Shown in pieces: positions 35,595 to 45,843 of a stretch of 64,000 bases of DNA. Position 1 is the stretch's first letter. Every line of letters begins with the position of its first letter. The notes under the pieces are model-generated. The model did no database searches and had not been told where the DNA came from. It worked only from the letters and a program-made list of their open reading frames with translations. Source of the DNA: Acidithiobacillus acidisediminis (GTDB lineage: Bacteria; Pseudomonadota; Gammaproteobacteria; Acidithiobacillales; Acidithiobacillaceae); assembly GCF_023277115.1 (NCBI RefSeq), contig NZ_JALQCS010000001.1:248001-312000 (forward strand), given 5' to 3'. Made by a program: the position numbers and the translations under genes.

Positions 35595-36527
35595 TCACAC
35601 AAAAAGATTGTATGGGTCGAGCCCTTCAGCCTCGATACGCCGACGCAGCAGCAGCAAACTTTCCACCTGGATCTGCCGCACCCGTTCCCGCGTCAGCCCC
35701 AAACGCCCGCCCACATCTTCCAGGGTAGCACCATCGTTGCCATCCAGGCCAAAACGCCAGAACAGGACCAGACGTTGTTTTTCTTCCAGGGCCGCAATCC
35801 AGCCATGCAGGCGCTGGGTAAGATCCAGCTCGGAGAAACGATCTTCTGGGCCAGCCACCTCGGGGGCGTGGACCACCTCCGCCAGACTACGGTCGTCATC
35901 GCGCCCAGCGCCCGAGTCCAGGCTGGTTACCCGACCATCCAGGTCCAGACACTGACGTATCTGCTCTACCGAGCGGTCAAGAGCAGTAGCCACCTCTTCC
36001 GGGCTGGGATCGCGCTGCAGCTTTTGCTCCAAACAGCGCGCCGTACGCAGGATGGAGGAAATTTCTTTCATAACATGGATGGGCAGGCGAATGGTACGAG
36101 TCTGATTCATCAGGGCGCGCTCGATATTCTGCCGGATCCACCAGGTCGCATAGGTAGAGAAGCGAAAGCCCTTTTCCGGATCGAACTTTTCGACCGCATG
36201 AATGAGTCCGAGGTTACCCTCTTCAATCAGATCCAGCAGTGGCAAACCGCGATTGATGTAGCGCCGCGCCAGGCGCACCACCAGACGCAGATTGCACTCG
36301 ATCATGCGCCGCCGCGCCTTAGCATCGCCCTGCTGCACCAGCCGCCCCAGGGTGACCTCCTCTTCGGCGCTGAGCAGGGGGTTGTGACCAATTTCCTGCA
36401 GATAGCACTGGGTCGCGTCCCAGTCTGGACCATGCTCAGTGAAGACCGAATCCGTTGCGTCGTTGTTGCCGGAACTCTCTTCCTCCACTTCCAACTCCGA
36501 CTCCAGATCCAGGGCTTCGCTGCTCAT
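35595..36527 (-). CDS. rpoS: RNA polymerase sigma factor RpoS
   Basis: The protein has 310 residues. Region 1.2 is [20 protein letters not shown]. Region 2 has [40 protein letters not shown] and [20 protein letters not shown]. Region 3 has [13 protein letters not shown]. Region 4 is HTH ([20 protein letters not shown]). There is no long region 1.1, so it is RpoS-type, not RpoD. The surE-pcm-rpoS order supports this. ATG 36527 follows GGAG and starts just 2 bases after the pcm stop. It directs stationary-phase and stress genes. Confidence 0.93.
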   Translation of the reverse strand: MSSEALDLESELEVEEESSGNNDATDSVFTEHGPDWDATQCYLQEIGHNPLLSAEEEVTLGRLVQQGDAKARRRMIECNLRLVVRLARRYINRGLPLLDLIEEGNLGLIHAVEKFDPEKGFRFSTYATWWIRQNIERALMNQTRTIRLPIHVMKEISSILRTARCLEQKLQRDPSPEEVATALDRSVEQIRQCLDLDGRVTSLDSGAGRDDDRSLAEVVHAPEVAGPEDRFSELDLTQRLHGWIAALEEKQRLVLFWRFGLDGNDGATLEDVGGRLGLTRERVRQIQVESLLLLRRRIEAEGLDPYNLFV

Positions 36528-36529
36528 CG

Positions 36530-37189
36530 TCACACTCCTATTTGATCCTTCTGATTGACCGTCCCGGGGAGTAGAGGGACAAAGCGGCATTCCCCGAGAT
36601 CTTCCTCTTCTGCGTCCTGCCCATTCCAGCGGTAACATTTCAGGCGCTGTTCCTCAGCGCGGCCAGCCTGCGGCATAAGCAGGCAGCCACCAGCAAGCAA
36701 TTGATGGAACAGGGGTGGCAAGGCACAGGGTACGGCAGCGGTGAAAATAATGGCATCGAACGGGGCGTTCTCCTCCCAGCCCCGGCTGCCATCTCCCAAG
36801 CGCAGACGCAGCCTTGGAACCTCCAAGTGGCGCAAAAGTTCCTGGGTCGCCAGATACAGCCCCTCTACCCGCTCGATACTGAAGACCTCCATTCCCAGAG
36901 CGGCCAGCAACGCGGTCTGATAACCCGAGCCAGTACCGATTTCCAGCACGCGCCGCGGCGATCCCGCAGCGAGGACGGCGGAAAGCATGCGCGCAACGAT
37001 GAGCGGCTGCGAAATGGTTTGCCCCCAACCAATCGGCAGGGAGACCGGTTCATAGGCACGGCTGGCAAGCGCTTCCGCCACGAAGAGATGCCGGGGCACC
37101 TGCGCCATCACCGCCAAGACCCGCTCGTCCGTGATACCGGCGCTGCGCAAGCCAGCCACCATCCGCTCGCGCGTGCGCGGTGAGATCAT
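36530..37189 (-). CDS. pcm: Protein-L-isoaspartate O-methyltransferase
   Basis: This 219-residue SAM-dependent repair enzyme for damaged aspartate residues has [20 protein letters not shown], then [16 protein letters not shown]. The SAM motif is [20 protein letters not shown], followed by [11 protein letters not shown]. It lies between surE (14-base gap) and rpoS. ATG 37189 fits the family start ([12 protein letters not shown]). Confidence 0.94.
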   Translation of the reverse strand: MISPRTRERMVAGLRSAGITDERVLAVMAQVPRHLFVAEALASRAYEPVSLPIGWGQTISQPLIVARMLSAVLAAGSPRRVLEIGTGSGYQTALLAALGMEVFSIERVEGLYLATQELLRHLEVPRLRLRLGDGSRGWEENAPFDAIIFTAAVPCALPPLFHQLLAGGCLLMPQAGRAEEQRLKCYRWNGQDAEEEDLGECRFVPLLPGTVNQKDQIGV

Positions 37190-37203
37190 CCCGACTTCCG
37201 GGT

Positions 37204-37962
37204 TCAGGAAGCGCAGCAACGCAGCCACTGCGACAGATCTTCCATGAAGGTGTAGCGGGTCATGTCCAGGTCCAGGGGGGTAATGGAGACACAACCACGC
37301 CGTATGGCGTCGAAATCGGTGCCAGGCCCAGCATCCGCCTCCCGCCCGGACGGACCAATCCAATAAACAGGCTCTCCGCGCGGGTCGGCGGCGGGCATAA
37401 GCATTTCACTCTTGTGCCGACGCCCCAGGCGAGTCACTTCGAAACCCTGGATTTGCTGGTAAGGCAAATCCGGAACATTGACATTGAGAATGGTATCCGC
37501 GGGCAAGGGATTGTTCAGGAGACCGCGCAGGAGGTCAGCCGCAACCTGGGCAGCACTGACAAAGTGTTCGGGATCGCGGCCAGCGAGAGAAATCGCCATG
37601 GCCGGCATACCCAAATGGCGCCCTTCCATGGCGGCGGCAACCGTACCGGAATAGAGTACATCGTCGCCCATATTGGCGCCCCGATTGATCCCAGACACCA
37701 CCATTTCCGGCGGCTCCGGCAGAATTCCCGTGGCCGCCAGATGCACACAGTCCGTGGGCGTTCCACCCACCAGATAATGGAAACCATTCAGGCCTTTGCG
37801 CACGCGCAACGGTCGATCGAGGGTCAGAGAATTACTGGCACCGCTGCGATCCTGTTCCGGCGCCACGACTTCGATGGTACCCAGGGGCTGTAAGGCCTCG
37901 GCCAAGGCAGCAAGACCGGGAGCCAGATAGCCATCATCATTACTGAGAAGGATTCGAGGCAT
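37204..37962 (-). CDS. surE: 5'-nucleotidase / survival protein SurE
   Basis: This 252-residue metal-dependent phosphatase hydrolyses nucleoside monophosphates. The N-terminal metal site is [20 protein letters not shown], then [17 protein letters not shown] and [23 protein letters not shown] 37962 gives this exact conserved start. It is the first gene of surE-pcm-rpoS. An IS lies 90 bases upstream and may have altered its promoter. Confidence 0.95.
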   Translation of the reverse strand: MPRILLSNDDGYLAPGLAALAEALQPLGTIEVVAPEQDRSGASNSLTLDRPLRVRKGLNGFHYLVGGTPTDCVHLAATGILPEPPEMVVSGINRGANMGDDVLYSGTVAAAMEGRHLGMPAMAISLAGRDPEHFVSAAQVAADLLRGLLNNPLPADTILNVNVPDLPYQQIQGFEVTRLGRRHKSEMLMPAADPRGEPVYWIGPSGREADAGPGTDFDAIRRGCVSITPLDLDMTRYTFMEDLSQWLRCCAS

Positions 37963-38054
37963 AAACCATCCGTTGCTGGGTCCGACACGGCGGCACCTTA
38001 CCGGAGCGTCGCTGCGCCATGATACGCTGGCGGCAGCCGGATGGTCTAGCTTTA

Positions 38055-39454
38055 GCCTCTTCCAATGACAGATGAGCCTGAAGGGAGAGCGTGATTCCAA
38101 GGTGACATGAGCCTGAGCGGTCTGAGTTTGGGATCATCGGAGGATGATCGTGACACTCAAGACCCAGGGACTACAGACCCTCGACCAGATCCGCGCCTTT
38201 GTGGAAGGCGCTCAAGGCCTCGATTTTGCCGCTCCAGCCCGAGAGGAGGCATATGATTGGATTACTGGCGAGTTGCGCCGCTTCCAGTACGCGCACTTGG
38301 GCAAAGTTGCCCGAGGATGGGTGCATCGCTACTTGGAGAAGGTGACGGGCTTGTCTCGCGCGCAGGTGACCCGTCTGATCTCGCAATTTCGCGCTGGCGG
38401 GCAGATCCGGGACCGGCGTGGTCTGCCCAGCAAGCCCTTTCCGCGTCGCTATACCACCGCCGACGTGCAGGCGCTGGCAGCGTTAGATGCCTTGCATGAT
38501 AGCTTGTCGGGTCCGGCCACCCGCAAGCTCTGCGAGCGCGCTTATCGGGTATTCCATGACGCCCGCTATGAGCGTCTGGCGACGATTTCCAACGGCCATC
38601 TCTACAATCTCCGCCACTCTCCGGGCTATCAACGCCAGCGTGGCAGCATGGACAAGACACGACCCGTCCAGGTGGCCATCGGCCAACGGCGCAAACCCCA
38701 CCCTGACGGGAGGCCCGGCTTTCTGCGCGTGGATTCTGTCCATCAGGGTGATCTGGATGGCATCAAGGGGCTGTACCATATCAACCTCGTCGACGAAGTG
38801 ACACAGTTTCAGTTCGTGGGCTCCGTCGAACGCATCAGCGAGCGTTTCCTGCTGCCCGTTCTGGAGGCCCTGATCGACGCCTTTCCCTTTGTCGTACACG
38901 GCGTTCACTCCGACAATGGCTCGGAATACATCAACCAACGCGTCGCCAGATTGCTGGAGAAACTGCGCGTCGAGCAGTTCACCAAATCCCGCGCCCGGCG
39001 CAGTAACGACAATGCGTTGGTGGAGTCCAAGAACGGGTCGGTGGTCCGCAAACATTTGGGCTACGCCCACATCCCGGGGCGCTTTGCCCGACAGGTCAAC
39101 GCCTTCGCTCAGGAGCTGCTCTCCCCGTACCTGAACTTCCATCGGCCGTGCTTCTTTCCGATAGAGGAGATCGACGCCAGAGGCCGACTACGGAAACGTT
39201 ATCCCTACGCACAGATGATGACCCCGTACGACAAGCTCAAGTCTTTGGATCAGGCCAGCCAGTACCTCAAGCCAGGCGTCACCTTCGCAGCACTGGATGC
39301 CATCGCCTACGCCAAGAGCGATAATGACGCCGCTCTTTGCCTCCAAAAGGCGCGGGCAAAGCTCTTTCGTTCCATCAACAATGCCCAACACTCAGCCGCC
39401 TGACAGGCTCATTCCTGCCCCTCCTTCAGGCTCATCTCTGGATTGGAAAGAACT
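38055..39454 (+). mobile_element. Insertion sequence with rve-type transposase (about 1400 bp)
   Basis: The termini contain AGATGAGCCTGAAGG (left, 38070 on) and its inverted copy (right, 39423-39437), each flanked outward by TTCCAAT in matching orientation. A second ATGAGCCTG lies inside each end. GCTTTA occurs immediately outside both ends (38049-38054 and 39455-39460) and is a probable 6-bp target duplication. The right copy contains the TAA stop of the neighbouring DUF4124 gene, so that gene is intact. I do not assign a family with certainty. Confidence 0.75.
38144..39403 (+). CDS. Transposase with integrase (rve) catalytic core
   Basis: The 419-residue protein has an N-terminal winged-helix/HTH region (KVTGLSRAQVTRLISQFRAG). 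The rve domain has D in FLRVDSVHQGDLDG, D in HGVHSDNGSEYINQ and E in NDNALVESKNGSVV. The C-terminus is basic. It resembles integrase-type transposases of the IS481/ISNCY kind. The frame is intact and nothing is missing, so the element may be active. ATG 38144 is the first start after the terminal repeats. Confidence 0.85.
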   Translation: MIVTLKTQGLQTLDQIRAFVEGAQGLDFAAPAREEAYDWITGELRRFQYAHLGKVARGWVHRYLEKVTGLSRAQVTRLISQFRAGGQIRDRRGLPSKPFPRRYTTADVQALAALDALHDSLSGPATRKLCERAYRVFHDARYERLATISNGHLYNLRHSPGYQRQRGSMDKTRPVQVAIGQRRKPHPDGRPGFLRVDSVHQGDLDGIKGLYHINLVDEVTQFQFVGSVERISERFLLPVLEALIDAFPFVVHGVHSDNGSEYINQRVARLLEKLRVEQFTKSRARRSNDNALVESKNGSVVRKHLGYAHIPGRFARQVNAFAQELLSPYLNFHRPCFFPIEEIDARGRLRKRYPYAQMMTPYDKLKSLDQASQYLKPGVTFAALDAIAYAKSDNDAALCLQKARAKLFRSINNAQHSAA

Positions 39455-39457
39455 GCT

Positions 39458-39964
39458 TTACTGAGCGTTTGAACCGTTACTGGGCGACGCTTGCTGCAGC
39501 TGCCGTTCCAGCAACAGAACGCGCAGTTGCGCATCGTGGACCGCCTGCTTCAGGCTGTTGATCCGCTCTAAATAGCGGGCGTAGTTGCGCTCGTTGCCAT
39601 AGCGCACCGCTTTCCCTTTCTCATAAGCCTGCATGGCCTGGAGAAGCTGTAAGCGGGCCGCCGCTAGTTCCGTCTGCAAGGCCTGATGCTCCTGCGTGGG
39701 ACCCGTCGGGGCTTGCTTTTCCCTCATTGCAGGGGGGGTCACCGGCGCCGTCTCTGCCGGCGCAGCACTTTGCGCCGGGCTGACGGGGAGACCATCCAGC
39801 GTTTCCACATGGCGCGCGTTGGCGGGCGGGTTACTGCCGTAACTTGCGACACCATCGGGGGACACCCAGCGATAGATCGTGGCTTCAGCCTGGACCGACA
39901 GGGCCATCAGGCAAAGGGCCGCGCAAAGCCCTATGGCACCAGTCAAACACTTGGATTGCTGCAT
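39458..39964 (-). CDS. DUF4124-domain secreted protein with coiled coil
   Basis: This 168-residue protein has a signal peptide (hydrophobic residues 8-27, AxA-like cleavage near VQAEA). The DUF4124 domain (ATIYRWVSPDGVASYGSNPP) and a Pro/Ala linker follow. The C-terminal coiled coil (LQTELAAARLQLLQAMQAYE to LLLERQLQQAS) completes it. It is probably periplasmic and of unknown function. ATG 39964 places the signal peptide correctly. The TAA stop lies in the duplicated target of the adjacent IS. The gene is downstream of glnA and separated by a terminator. Confidence 0.8.
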   Translation of the reverse strand: MQQSKCLTGAIGLCAALCLMALSVQAEATIYRWVSPDGVASYGSNPPANARHVETLDGLPVSPAQSAAPAETAPVTPPAMREKQAPTGPTQEHQALQTELAAARLQLLQAMQAYEKGKAVRYGNERNYARYLERINSLKQAVHDAQLRVLLLERQLQQASPSNGSNAQ

Positions 39965-40028
39965 AGTCAGACTCCAGTACCCACGAGAGAAATATGGCAA
40001 TTAGAGGAAAAATGCTCCTTCGGCAAGA

Positions 40029-40053
40029 CAAAAAGCCCCGCCAAAGCGGGGCT
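40029..40053 (-). terminator. Intrinsic terminator after glnA
   Basis: AGCCCCGC (40034-40041) pairs with GCGGGGCT (40046-40053) around a 4-base loop. In the minus direction TTTTTG follows the stem. It is 24 bases beyond the glnA stop. Confidence 0.85.
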
Positions 40054-40076
40054 TGTCTGCGACACAACAAGCGAGC

Positions 40077-41492
40077 TCAGAGACTGTAATACATCTGATA
40101 TTCGATTGGGTGGGTGGTGACGCGCAGGGCCTGAACTTCGGCCCACTTCACTTCCAGGTAGCCTGCCAGCCAGTCGGGGGTGAAGACCCCGCCCTTCATC
40201 AAGAACTCATGATCGGCCTCTAGGGCACGCAGCGCCTCTTCCAAGGAAGCGGCCACGCCGGGGATCTGCTCCTGCTCTTCCGCCGGTAGGTCATAGAGGT
40301 TCTTGTCCATGGCATCGCCGGGGTGGATCTTGTTCTGGATGCCATCCAGGCCCGCCATCATCATCGCCGCAAAGGCCAGATAGGGGTTGGCGGTGGAGTC
40401 GGGGAACCGTACCTCAATGCGCCGCGCCTTGGGATTGCTCACATAGGGGATGCGGATGGAGGCAGAGCGGTTCTTGGCCGAGTAGGCGAGCAGCACCGGG
40501 GCCTCGAAGTGGGGTACCAGGCGCTTGTAGCTGTTGGTGCTGGGGTTGGTCAGGGCGTTGATGGCCTTGGCGTGCTTGATGATGCCGCCGATGTAGTACA
40601 GGGCCAGCTCGGACAAGCCACCATAGGCGTCACCGGTAAAGAGGTTCTTGCCGTCCTTGGCCAAGGACTGGTGCACGTGCATGCCGCTGCCGTTGTCACC
40701 AACAATGGGCTTGGGCATGAAGGTGGCGGTCTGCCCATAGGCGGCCGCGACGTTGTGGATCACGTACTTGAGAATCTGTACCTCATCGGCCTTGCGGGTG
40801 AGGGTGTTGAAGCTGACACCGATCTCATGCTGGCCAGCGGTGGCGACTTCGTGATGGTGCACCTCGACGGTCAGACCCATCTCTTCCAGGGCCAGGCACA
40901 TGGCCGAACGCAGGTCTTGGGCGGAGTCGACAGGGGGTACGGGGAAGTAGCCGCCCTTGACGCCGGGACGATGGCCCATATTGCCGGACTCGTATTCCTT
41001 GCCCGAGTTCCAGGCGGCCTCTTCGGCATCCACCTTGTAGCCGCAGCCACTCATGTCGATGTGCCAGGTGACGGAATCGAAGACGAAGAATTCATTCTCG
41101 GGGCCAAAGTAGGCGGTATCGGCAATGCCGGTGCTCTTCAGATAGGCCTCGGCACGCTTGGCCACGGAGCGGGGGTCGCGCTCATAGCCCTGGCCGGTGG
41201 CGGGCTCGATGACGTCGCAACGGATGTTGAGGGTGACCTCGTCGGTAAAGGGGTCCAGCACCGCGCTCTCCGCCTCGGGCATGAGGATCATGTCCGACTC
41301 GTTGATGCCCTTCCAGCCGGTAATGGAGGAGCCATCGAACATCTTGCCTTCGACAAAGGTCTTCTCTTCGATGGTGTGGGACGGCACCGAGACATGCTGC
41401 TCCTTGCCCTTGGTGTCCGTAAAACGGAAATCAATAAACTTTACGTCTTTGTCTTCAATCAACTTCAACACGTCTTGCGGGCTGTAACCCAT
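40077..41492 (-). CDS. glnA: Glutamine synthetase type I
   Basis: This 471-residue GSI-beta enzyme makes glutamine from glutamate and ammonia. It has [17 protein letters not shown], the ATP/glutamate site [26 protein letters not shown] and the adenylylation loop with Tyr in [11 protein letters not shown], so it is probably controlled by GlnE. ATG 41492 has GGAGGAGAGG upstream. It is the only gene of its unit, divergent from the rhodanese gene. Confidence 0.96.
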   Translation of the reverse strand: MGYSPQDVLKLIEDKDVKFIDFRFTDTKGKEQHVSVPSHTIEEKTFVEGKMFDGSSITGWKGINESDMILMPEAESAVLDPFTDEVTLNIRCDVIEPATGQGYERDPRSVAKRAEAYLKSTGIADTAYFGPENEFFVFDSVTWHIDMSGCGYKVDAEEAAWNSGKEYESGNMGHRPGVKGGYFPVPPVDSAQDLRSAMCLALEEMGLTVEVHHHEVATAGQHEIGVSFNTLTRKADEVQILKYVIHNVAAAYGQTATFMPKPIVGDNGSGMHVHQSLAKDGKNLFTGDAYGGLSELALYYIGGIIKHAKAINALTNPSTNSYKRLVPHFEAPVLLAYSAKNRSASIRIPYVSNPKARRIEVRFPDSTANPYLAFAAMMMAGLDGIQNKIHPGDAMDKNLYDLPAEEQEQIPGVAASLEEALRALEADHEFLMKGGVFTPDWLAGYLEVKWAEVQALRVTTHPIEYQMYYSL

Positions 41493-41644
41493 GAGCCTCT
41501 CCTCCAATGCAGCCATTGCCAAAACCCAATGCCCCAAAACAGGGCTCCCTCGTCGCAGTGTACGGCGGAATCCTTGCCGCGCCTAGGGTGCTCTTTCCCT
41601 GCAGCGGAGTGCTATGCTCAGCACAGGAGAAGGAGGGAATTACG

Positions 41645-42091
41645 ATGTCATCAACGGAAGAAATCCTGGCCCGGGCCGCCGCTCGGGCGGTCGGCAAAAG
41701 GCATGCGGGGGATTTGACCCCGGAAGAGGCACACGCGTTGTTGCGGGAGCACCCCAAGGCCAAGCTGGTGGATGTGCGCTCCCATCCCGAGCTGGAGTTT
41801 TCCGGCTTTATTGAGGGCTGTTGCCATGTTCCTTGGCAACTCTATCCCGGCATGGTGCCCAACCCGAACTTTGACGCGCAGATTCAGGCCGTAGCGCAAC
41901 CCGATGATCTATTGCTCTTGCTCTGCCGCACGGGCGGACGCTCTACGGCTGCCGCCGAGCATCTGCGTACGCTGGGCTATCAGCACGCCTACAACATCCT
42001 GGGCGGCTTTGACGGCAAGGGCGACGAGAAGGGACAACGCGGCACCGTGGAGGGCTGGAAGGCTAGTGGCCTGCCTTGGCGCCATCCCTGA
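41645..42091 (+). CDS. Rhodanese-domain sulfurtransferase
   Basis: This 148-residue single-domain rhodanese has AKLVDVRSHPELEFSGFIEG and the active-site loop LLLCRTGGRSTAAAEHL (C-x5-R). An N-terminal helical extension precedes the domain (EEILARAAARAVG). It would transfer sulfane sulfur, in keeping with sulfur metabolism of the presumed host. ATG 41645 has AAGGAGGG upstream. Confidence 0.9.
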   Translation: MSSTEEILARAAARAVGKRHAGDLTPEEAHALLREHPKAKLVDVRSHPELEFSGFIEGCCHVPWQLYPGMVPNPNFDAQIQAVAQPDDLLLLLCRTGGRSTAAAEHLRTLGYQHAYNILGGFDGKGDEKGQRGTVEGWKASGLPWRHP

Positions 42092-42098
42092 TCTTTCG

Positions 42099-42899
42099 TT
42101 AAACCTGGCAGGCGGGACAGAACAGCGCTGATTTCCCGCCGATCGAAAGCGGCTCCAGGGCGCCACCGCAGGAAGGACAGTGCCCATCCTCGCGGTGGCG
42201 GGTGAGAAAGCCCTTGGGCAGCAACGGGGTCTTAGCCTGAGAACGCAGCACCCGCTGCAGAACCATTGGGATCTGTTCCAGAAGCCGTTCACGTTCTTCA
42301 TCGCTCAGACTCGGCACCAGACGGTCGGGACGCAGACGGGCCTGGAACAGGATCTCATCGGCCCAGATGGGACCGATACCGGGTACAAAACTGTCATCCA
42401 GCAGTACATTGCGCAGGGCGCTGCGGCGGCGACTCAGGGCTTCCCGCAAGTGACCAAGTCCCTCGGCTGGGACCAGCAGAGGATCAGGCCCCAACTTGGT
42501 CAGAAAATCCACATCACTGGTTTCATCCAAAAGCCGCAGGCGACTCCCGAGTTGGGCTCCCTGGAGACGCAGGCGCAGCTGCGCATTGATGGCAAGCTCC
42601 AGGCCAGCGCGATTCTCGCCACCCGCCTCGGGGGAGGTGCCGCGCTCCAACTCCATCGTCAGCTCGCCACCCAGTTGCAAGGCGAGGATCTCCCGGCGAT
42701 CCAACTCACAGAAGATCTGCGTGCCATAGCGGTGGATATCGGAGATTTCCTTGCCCTGCAGCGCATCTTCAGCGAGCCCGCCAGCTTCCGCGAGCAACTC
42801 ACCCTTGGCATTCTGCAGGCGTAGCGATCCCAATTTCTTGCGCAACACGTTGCGCTGCATTTTCTGTTTGAACAGCTCAATTTCGGGCAATTCTGCCAT
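42099..42899 (-). CDS. Fpg/Nei-family protein lacking the catalytic N-terminal proline
   Basis: The 266-residue protein has the Fpg layout: N-terminal beta-sandwich, the H2TH region (LREALSRRRSALRNVLLDDS, then VPGIGPIWADEIL) and a C-terminal zinc finger (CPSC ... CPAC). The start is M-A-E-L-P-E-I-E, so Pro2, the Schiff-base nucleophile of Fpg/Nei, is Ala. The Lys of the RR-K-Y beta-hairpin also appears replaced (HRYGTQIF). Glu3 is kept. A canonical mutM (MPELPEVE) starts at 63896. This paralogue may use the Ala amine weakly, or act in DNA binding only. It is convergent with the rhodanese gene. Confidence 0.85.
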   Translation of the reverse strand: MAELPEIELFKQKMQRNVLRKKLGSLRLQNAKGELLAEAGGLAEDALQGKEISDIHRYGTQIFCELDRREILALQLGGELTMELERGTSPEAGGENRAGLELAINAQLRLRLQGAQLGSRLRLLDETSDVDFLTKLGPDPLLVPAEGLGHLREALSRRRSALRNVLLDDSFVPGIGPIWADEILFQARLRPDRLVPSLSDEERERLLEQIPMVLQRVLRSQAKTPLLPKGFLTRHREDGHCPSCGGALEPLSIGGKSALFCPACQV

Positions 42900-43023
42900 T
42901 TTCTCTACTCTCTTCTCATCATTTCGGGCCTAGTCTACCGCGCCCGTCCGCCATGCGGAAACTTGGCAGCCTTCAGGCAGGGGAATAGACTGAAAATCCT
43001 GATCACGCTAGGAGTCAAACTGT

Positions 43024-43401
43024 ATGAGCGTACCGACCGAGATCCAGATTCAGGTCGAAACCCGCTACATTCCTGAACAATCCAGTCCGGAGCAGGACCA
43101 CTACGTCTTTGCCTATCAGATTCGCATCGAGAATCATGGCCCGCAGCGGGCGCAACTCCGCAATCGCCATTGGATCATCACCGATGCCGAAGGGCGGATT
43201 CAAGAGGTACGCGGCCCCGGGGTCGTCGGTGAGCAACCCACTCTCGCGCCCGGTGAGCGCTTTCAGTACACCAGCGGCACGGTCCTTCCTACGCCCGTCG
43301 GCAGTATGCACGGTAGCTATGAGTGGGTGAGCGAAAACGGCGAAGACTTCGAAACCCCCATTCCGCCTTTCCGTCTCGCCGTGGCTACTGTTTTCCATTG
43401 A
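43024..43401 (+). CDS. apaG: ApaG-domain protein
   Basis: This 125-residue protein has the fibronectin-like ApaG fold: IQVETRYIPEQSSPEQDHYV, YQIRIENHGPQRAQLRNRHW, ITDAEGRIQEVRGPGVVGEQ and YTSGTVLPTPVGSMHGSYEW. ApaG is linked to Co/Mg resistance and Ap4A metabolism in enterics. GGAG lies 10 bases before ATG 43024. The next gene starts within its stop (TTGA). Confidence 0.93.
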   Translation: MSVPTEIQIQVETRYIPEQSSPEQDHYVFAYQIRIENHGPQRAQLRNRHWIITDAEGRIQEVRGPGVVGEQPTLAPGERFQYTSGTVLPTPVGSMHGSYEWVSENGEDFETPIPPFRLAVATVFH

Positions 43402-44000
43402 GCTACCGCAGCCTGCAGCGCGCCTACCAGATTTGGGCACCGATCTATGATCGGGCCGTTGTCGGCTTCTCGGCAGCCCCACGAGCCGCCAATATTGCCC
43501 AGATTCCTGCCGCAGCGCGGAAGATTTTGATCATTGGCGCCGGCACCGGCCTGGATTTCCCCTATCTACCTACAGACACTATGAATGTGGCCCTGGACTT
43601 CAGTGCCGCCATGCTCTCCCGCGCCGTTCCCCGCGCGGCAGGGCAGGTCCAACTGGTACAAGCCGATGCCGAACACCTCCCCTTTCTGGATGGAGGCTTC
43701 GACGTTATTCTGATGCATTTGATTCTGGCGGTGGTTCCCCATCCGTCCCGCGCCCTGGCCGAAGCGAGCCGGGTCTTGCGCCCAGGCGGCACCTTGCTGA
43801 TCTTTGACAAGTTTCTTCGGCCTGGTCAGCGCGCACCGCTGCGCCGCCTGCTCGCCCCCCTCTCCGCCAGCCTGGCGACCCGCACCGATGTGGTCTTTGA
43901 GGATTTGCTGACCCAACGCCCGGAACTAGACCTGGTGGAAGACCAACCAGCCGCACTGGGCGGCTGGTTCCGTCGGCTACGTCTGGAGAAACGCGTCTGA
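43398..44000 (+). CDS. Class I SAM-dependent methyltransferase
   Basis: This protein of about 200 residues has LQRAYQIWAPIYDRAVVGFS at the start. The SAM motif is KILIIGAGTGLDFPYLP, followed by QADAEHLPFLDGGFDVILMH and SRVLRPGGTLLIFDKFLRPG. It is UbiE/PmtA-like, so the substrate could be a lipid or quinone. I chose TTG 43398, which overlaps the apaG stop (TTGA) and gives the family N-terminus; upstream codons would extend into apaG. Confidence 0.8.
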   Translation: MSYRSLQRAYQIWAPIYDRAVVGFSAAPRAANIAQIPAAARKILIIGAGTGLDFPYLPTDTMNVALDFSAAMLSRAVPRAAGQVQLVQADAEHLPFLDGGFDVILMHLILAVVPHPSRALAEASRVLRPGGTLLIFDKFLRPGQRAPLRRLLAPLSASLATRTDVVFEDLLTQRPELDLVEDQPAALGGWFRRLRLEKRV

Positions 44001-44016
44001 GCTGAAGCGGGTGGCC

Positions 44017-45834
44017 TCAGCCGCCGCTGCGCGCTGCCTTCTTCCGCTCATTCTCCGTGAGGAAGCGCTTGCGAATGCGGATCGACTGGGGCGTCGCCTC
44101 CACCAATTCGTCATCGGCAATAAACTCCACCGCCGCCTCCAGCGTCATTTTAATGGGCGGGGTGAGCATGATGTTTTCGTCGGACCCCGACGCGCGCATG
44201 TTGGTGAGTTTCTTTTCCTTCAGCGGATTGACCACCAGGTCGTTGTCGCGGCTGTGGATGCCAATGACCATGCCTTCATAGACCTTGTCGCCAGGACTGA
44301 CAAACATGCGCCCGCGGTCCTGCAGATTGAAGAGCGCGAAGCCCACGGCCTCACCCTCTTCGGCCGAGATCAACACCCCATTGTTGCGCGCCGGGATAGC
44401 ACCCTTGACAGGTCCATAGCCATCAAAAATATGGCTGATGACGCCGGTGCCGGAGGTGGCAGTCAAAAACTCTGTATGAAAACCAATCAGGCCACGGGCG
44501 GGAATTTTATATTCCAGGCGCACCCGGCCCCGCCCATCGGGCTGCATATCCTGCAAATCGCCACGTCGGATACCCAGCCGTTCCATGATGGTACCCTGAT
44601 GAGTCTCTTCCACATCCACCGTCAGGGCTTCGTAGGGCTCTTCCCATACCCCATCCACCTGCCGCTGAATCACGCGTGGACGGGAGACCGCCAGTTCATA
44701 ACCTTCGCGGCGCATGTTTTCGATGAGTACCGTCAGATGCAATTCCCCGCGACCCGATACCATGAAGACATCGGCGTTGTCCGTATCTTCGACGCGCAAT
44801 GCCACGTTGGTGAGCAATTCTTTATAGAGACGATCGCGCAGTTGGCGGCTGGTCACGAACTTTCCCTCGCGCCCAGCAAAGGGGCTGGTATTCACCTGGA
44901 AGGTCATGTTCAGGGTCGGTTCATCGATGGGCTTCCAGGGCAGGGCCTCGGGGGCCTCGGGGGCGGCAATGGTGGCGCCGATGGAGGGTTCCTCCATGCC
45001 GGTCACGGCAATGATGTCGCCGACGCTGGCCTCTTCCCAGGGCACCCGCTTGAGGCCGTCAAAGCCCAACACCTGCAGGATGCGCGCCTTGACCGGCTTG
45101 GCTTCCTGCCCCTGCAGCATGACCACGTCCTGGCCCGGGCGAATCCTGCCACGCCGCACCCGACCGATGGCGATCCGCCCCACATAGCTGGAGTAATCCA
45201 GGTCGGCAATCTGCATCTGCAGTGGCGCCTCGGGGTCGCCCTCAGGGGCTGCCACCTTGTCCAGAATCAACTCAAAGAGGGGACGCATGTCCCCTTCGCG
45301 CACACTGGGATCTTCGCCTGCGTAGCCTTGCAGGCCCGAGGCATAGATCACCGGAAAGTCCAGCTGCTCTTCCGTAGCGCCCAACTTGTCAAAAAGATCC
45401 AGGGTGGCGCTGATCACATAGTCGGGCCGCGCTCCAGGACGGTCGATCTTGTTGATCACCACAATGGGGTGCAAACCCAGCTCCAGGGCCTTGCGGGTGA
45501 CGAAACGGGTCTGGGGCATGGGCCCTTCCACCGCATCGACCAAGAGCAGCACGCCATCCACCATGCCCAACACCCGCTCCACCTCGGCTCCAAAGTCGGC
45601 GTGGCCAGGGGTATCGACAATGTTGATGTGGGTCTCGCCCCACTGCACCGCTGTATTCTTGGCCATGATAGTGATGCCACGCTCTTTTTCCAGGGCGTTG
45701 CTGTCCATCACCCGCTCCTCCACCTGCTGGTGGGCCGCAAAGGCGCCGGACTGCTTGAGCAATTGATCCACCAGGGTGGTCTTACCGTGATCGACGTGGG
45801 CGATGATGGCGATGTTACGAAGTTGACGTGACAC
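44017..45834 (-). CDS. typA: Ribosome-associated GTPase TypA/BipA
   Basis: This 605-residue translational GTPase has G1 [20 protein letters not shown]2/G3 [15 protein letters not shown] and DTPGHADFG, and G4 [13 protein letters not shown]-like domains and the TypA C-terminus ([20 protein letters not shown]) follow. I take GTG 45834 as start: it has GGGGA 8 bases upstream and gives the normal length and N-terminus ([17 protein letters not shown]). It helps 50S assembly and stress or cold growth. An intrinsic-terminator-like hairpin sits directly before its ribosome-binding site. Confidence 0.95.
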   Translation of the reverse strand: MSRQLRNIAIIAHVDHGKTTLVDQLLKQSGAFAAHQQVEERVMDSNALEKERGITIMAKNTAVQWGETHINIVDTPGHADFGAEVERVLGMVDGVLLLVDAVEGPMPQTRFVTRKALELGLHPIVVINKIDRPGARPDYVISATLDLFDKLGATEEQLDFPVIYASGLQGYAGEDPSVREGDMRPLFELILDKVAAPEGDPEAPLQMQIADLDYSSYVGRIAIGRVRRGRIRPGQDVVMLQGQEAKPVKARILQVLGFDGLKRVPWEEASVGDIIAVTGMEEPSIGATIAAPEAPEALPWKPIDEPTLNMTFQVNTSPFAGREGKFVTSRQLRDRLYKELLTNVALRVEDTDNADVFMVSGRGELHLTVLIENMRREGYELAVSRPRVIQRQVDGVWEEPYEALTVDVEETHQGTIMERLGIRRGDLQDMQPDGRGRVRLEYKIPARGLIGFHTEFLTATSGTGVISHIFDGYGPVKGAIPARNNGVLISAEEGEAVGFALFNLQDRGRMFVSPGDKVYEGMVIGIHSRDNDLVVNPLKEKKLTNMRASGSDENIMLTPPIKMTLEAAVEFIADDELVEATPQSIRIRKRFLTENERKKAARSGG

Positions 45835-45843
45835 AAAATTCCC

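Noticed and set aside
41500-41560. Sigma-54-like TGGCA...TGCA upstream of glnA
   Set aside because: The GG to GC spacing is two bases too short for a sigma-54 promoter.
40323-41717. 464-codon open frame opposite glnA
   Set aside because: Shadow of glutamine synthetase; no recognisable motifs and no ribosome-binding site.
44011-45831. 606-codon open frame on the + strand opposite typA
   Set aside because: Antisense shadow of the GC-rich bipA gene; its codons lack domain signatures, while the minus strand encodes a complete TypA.
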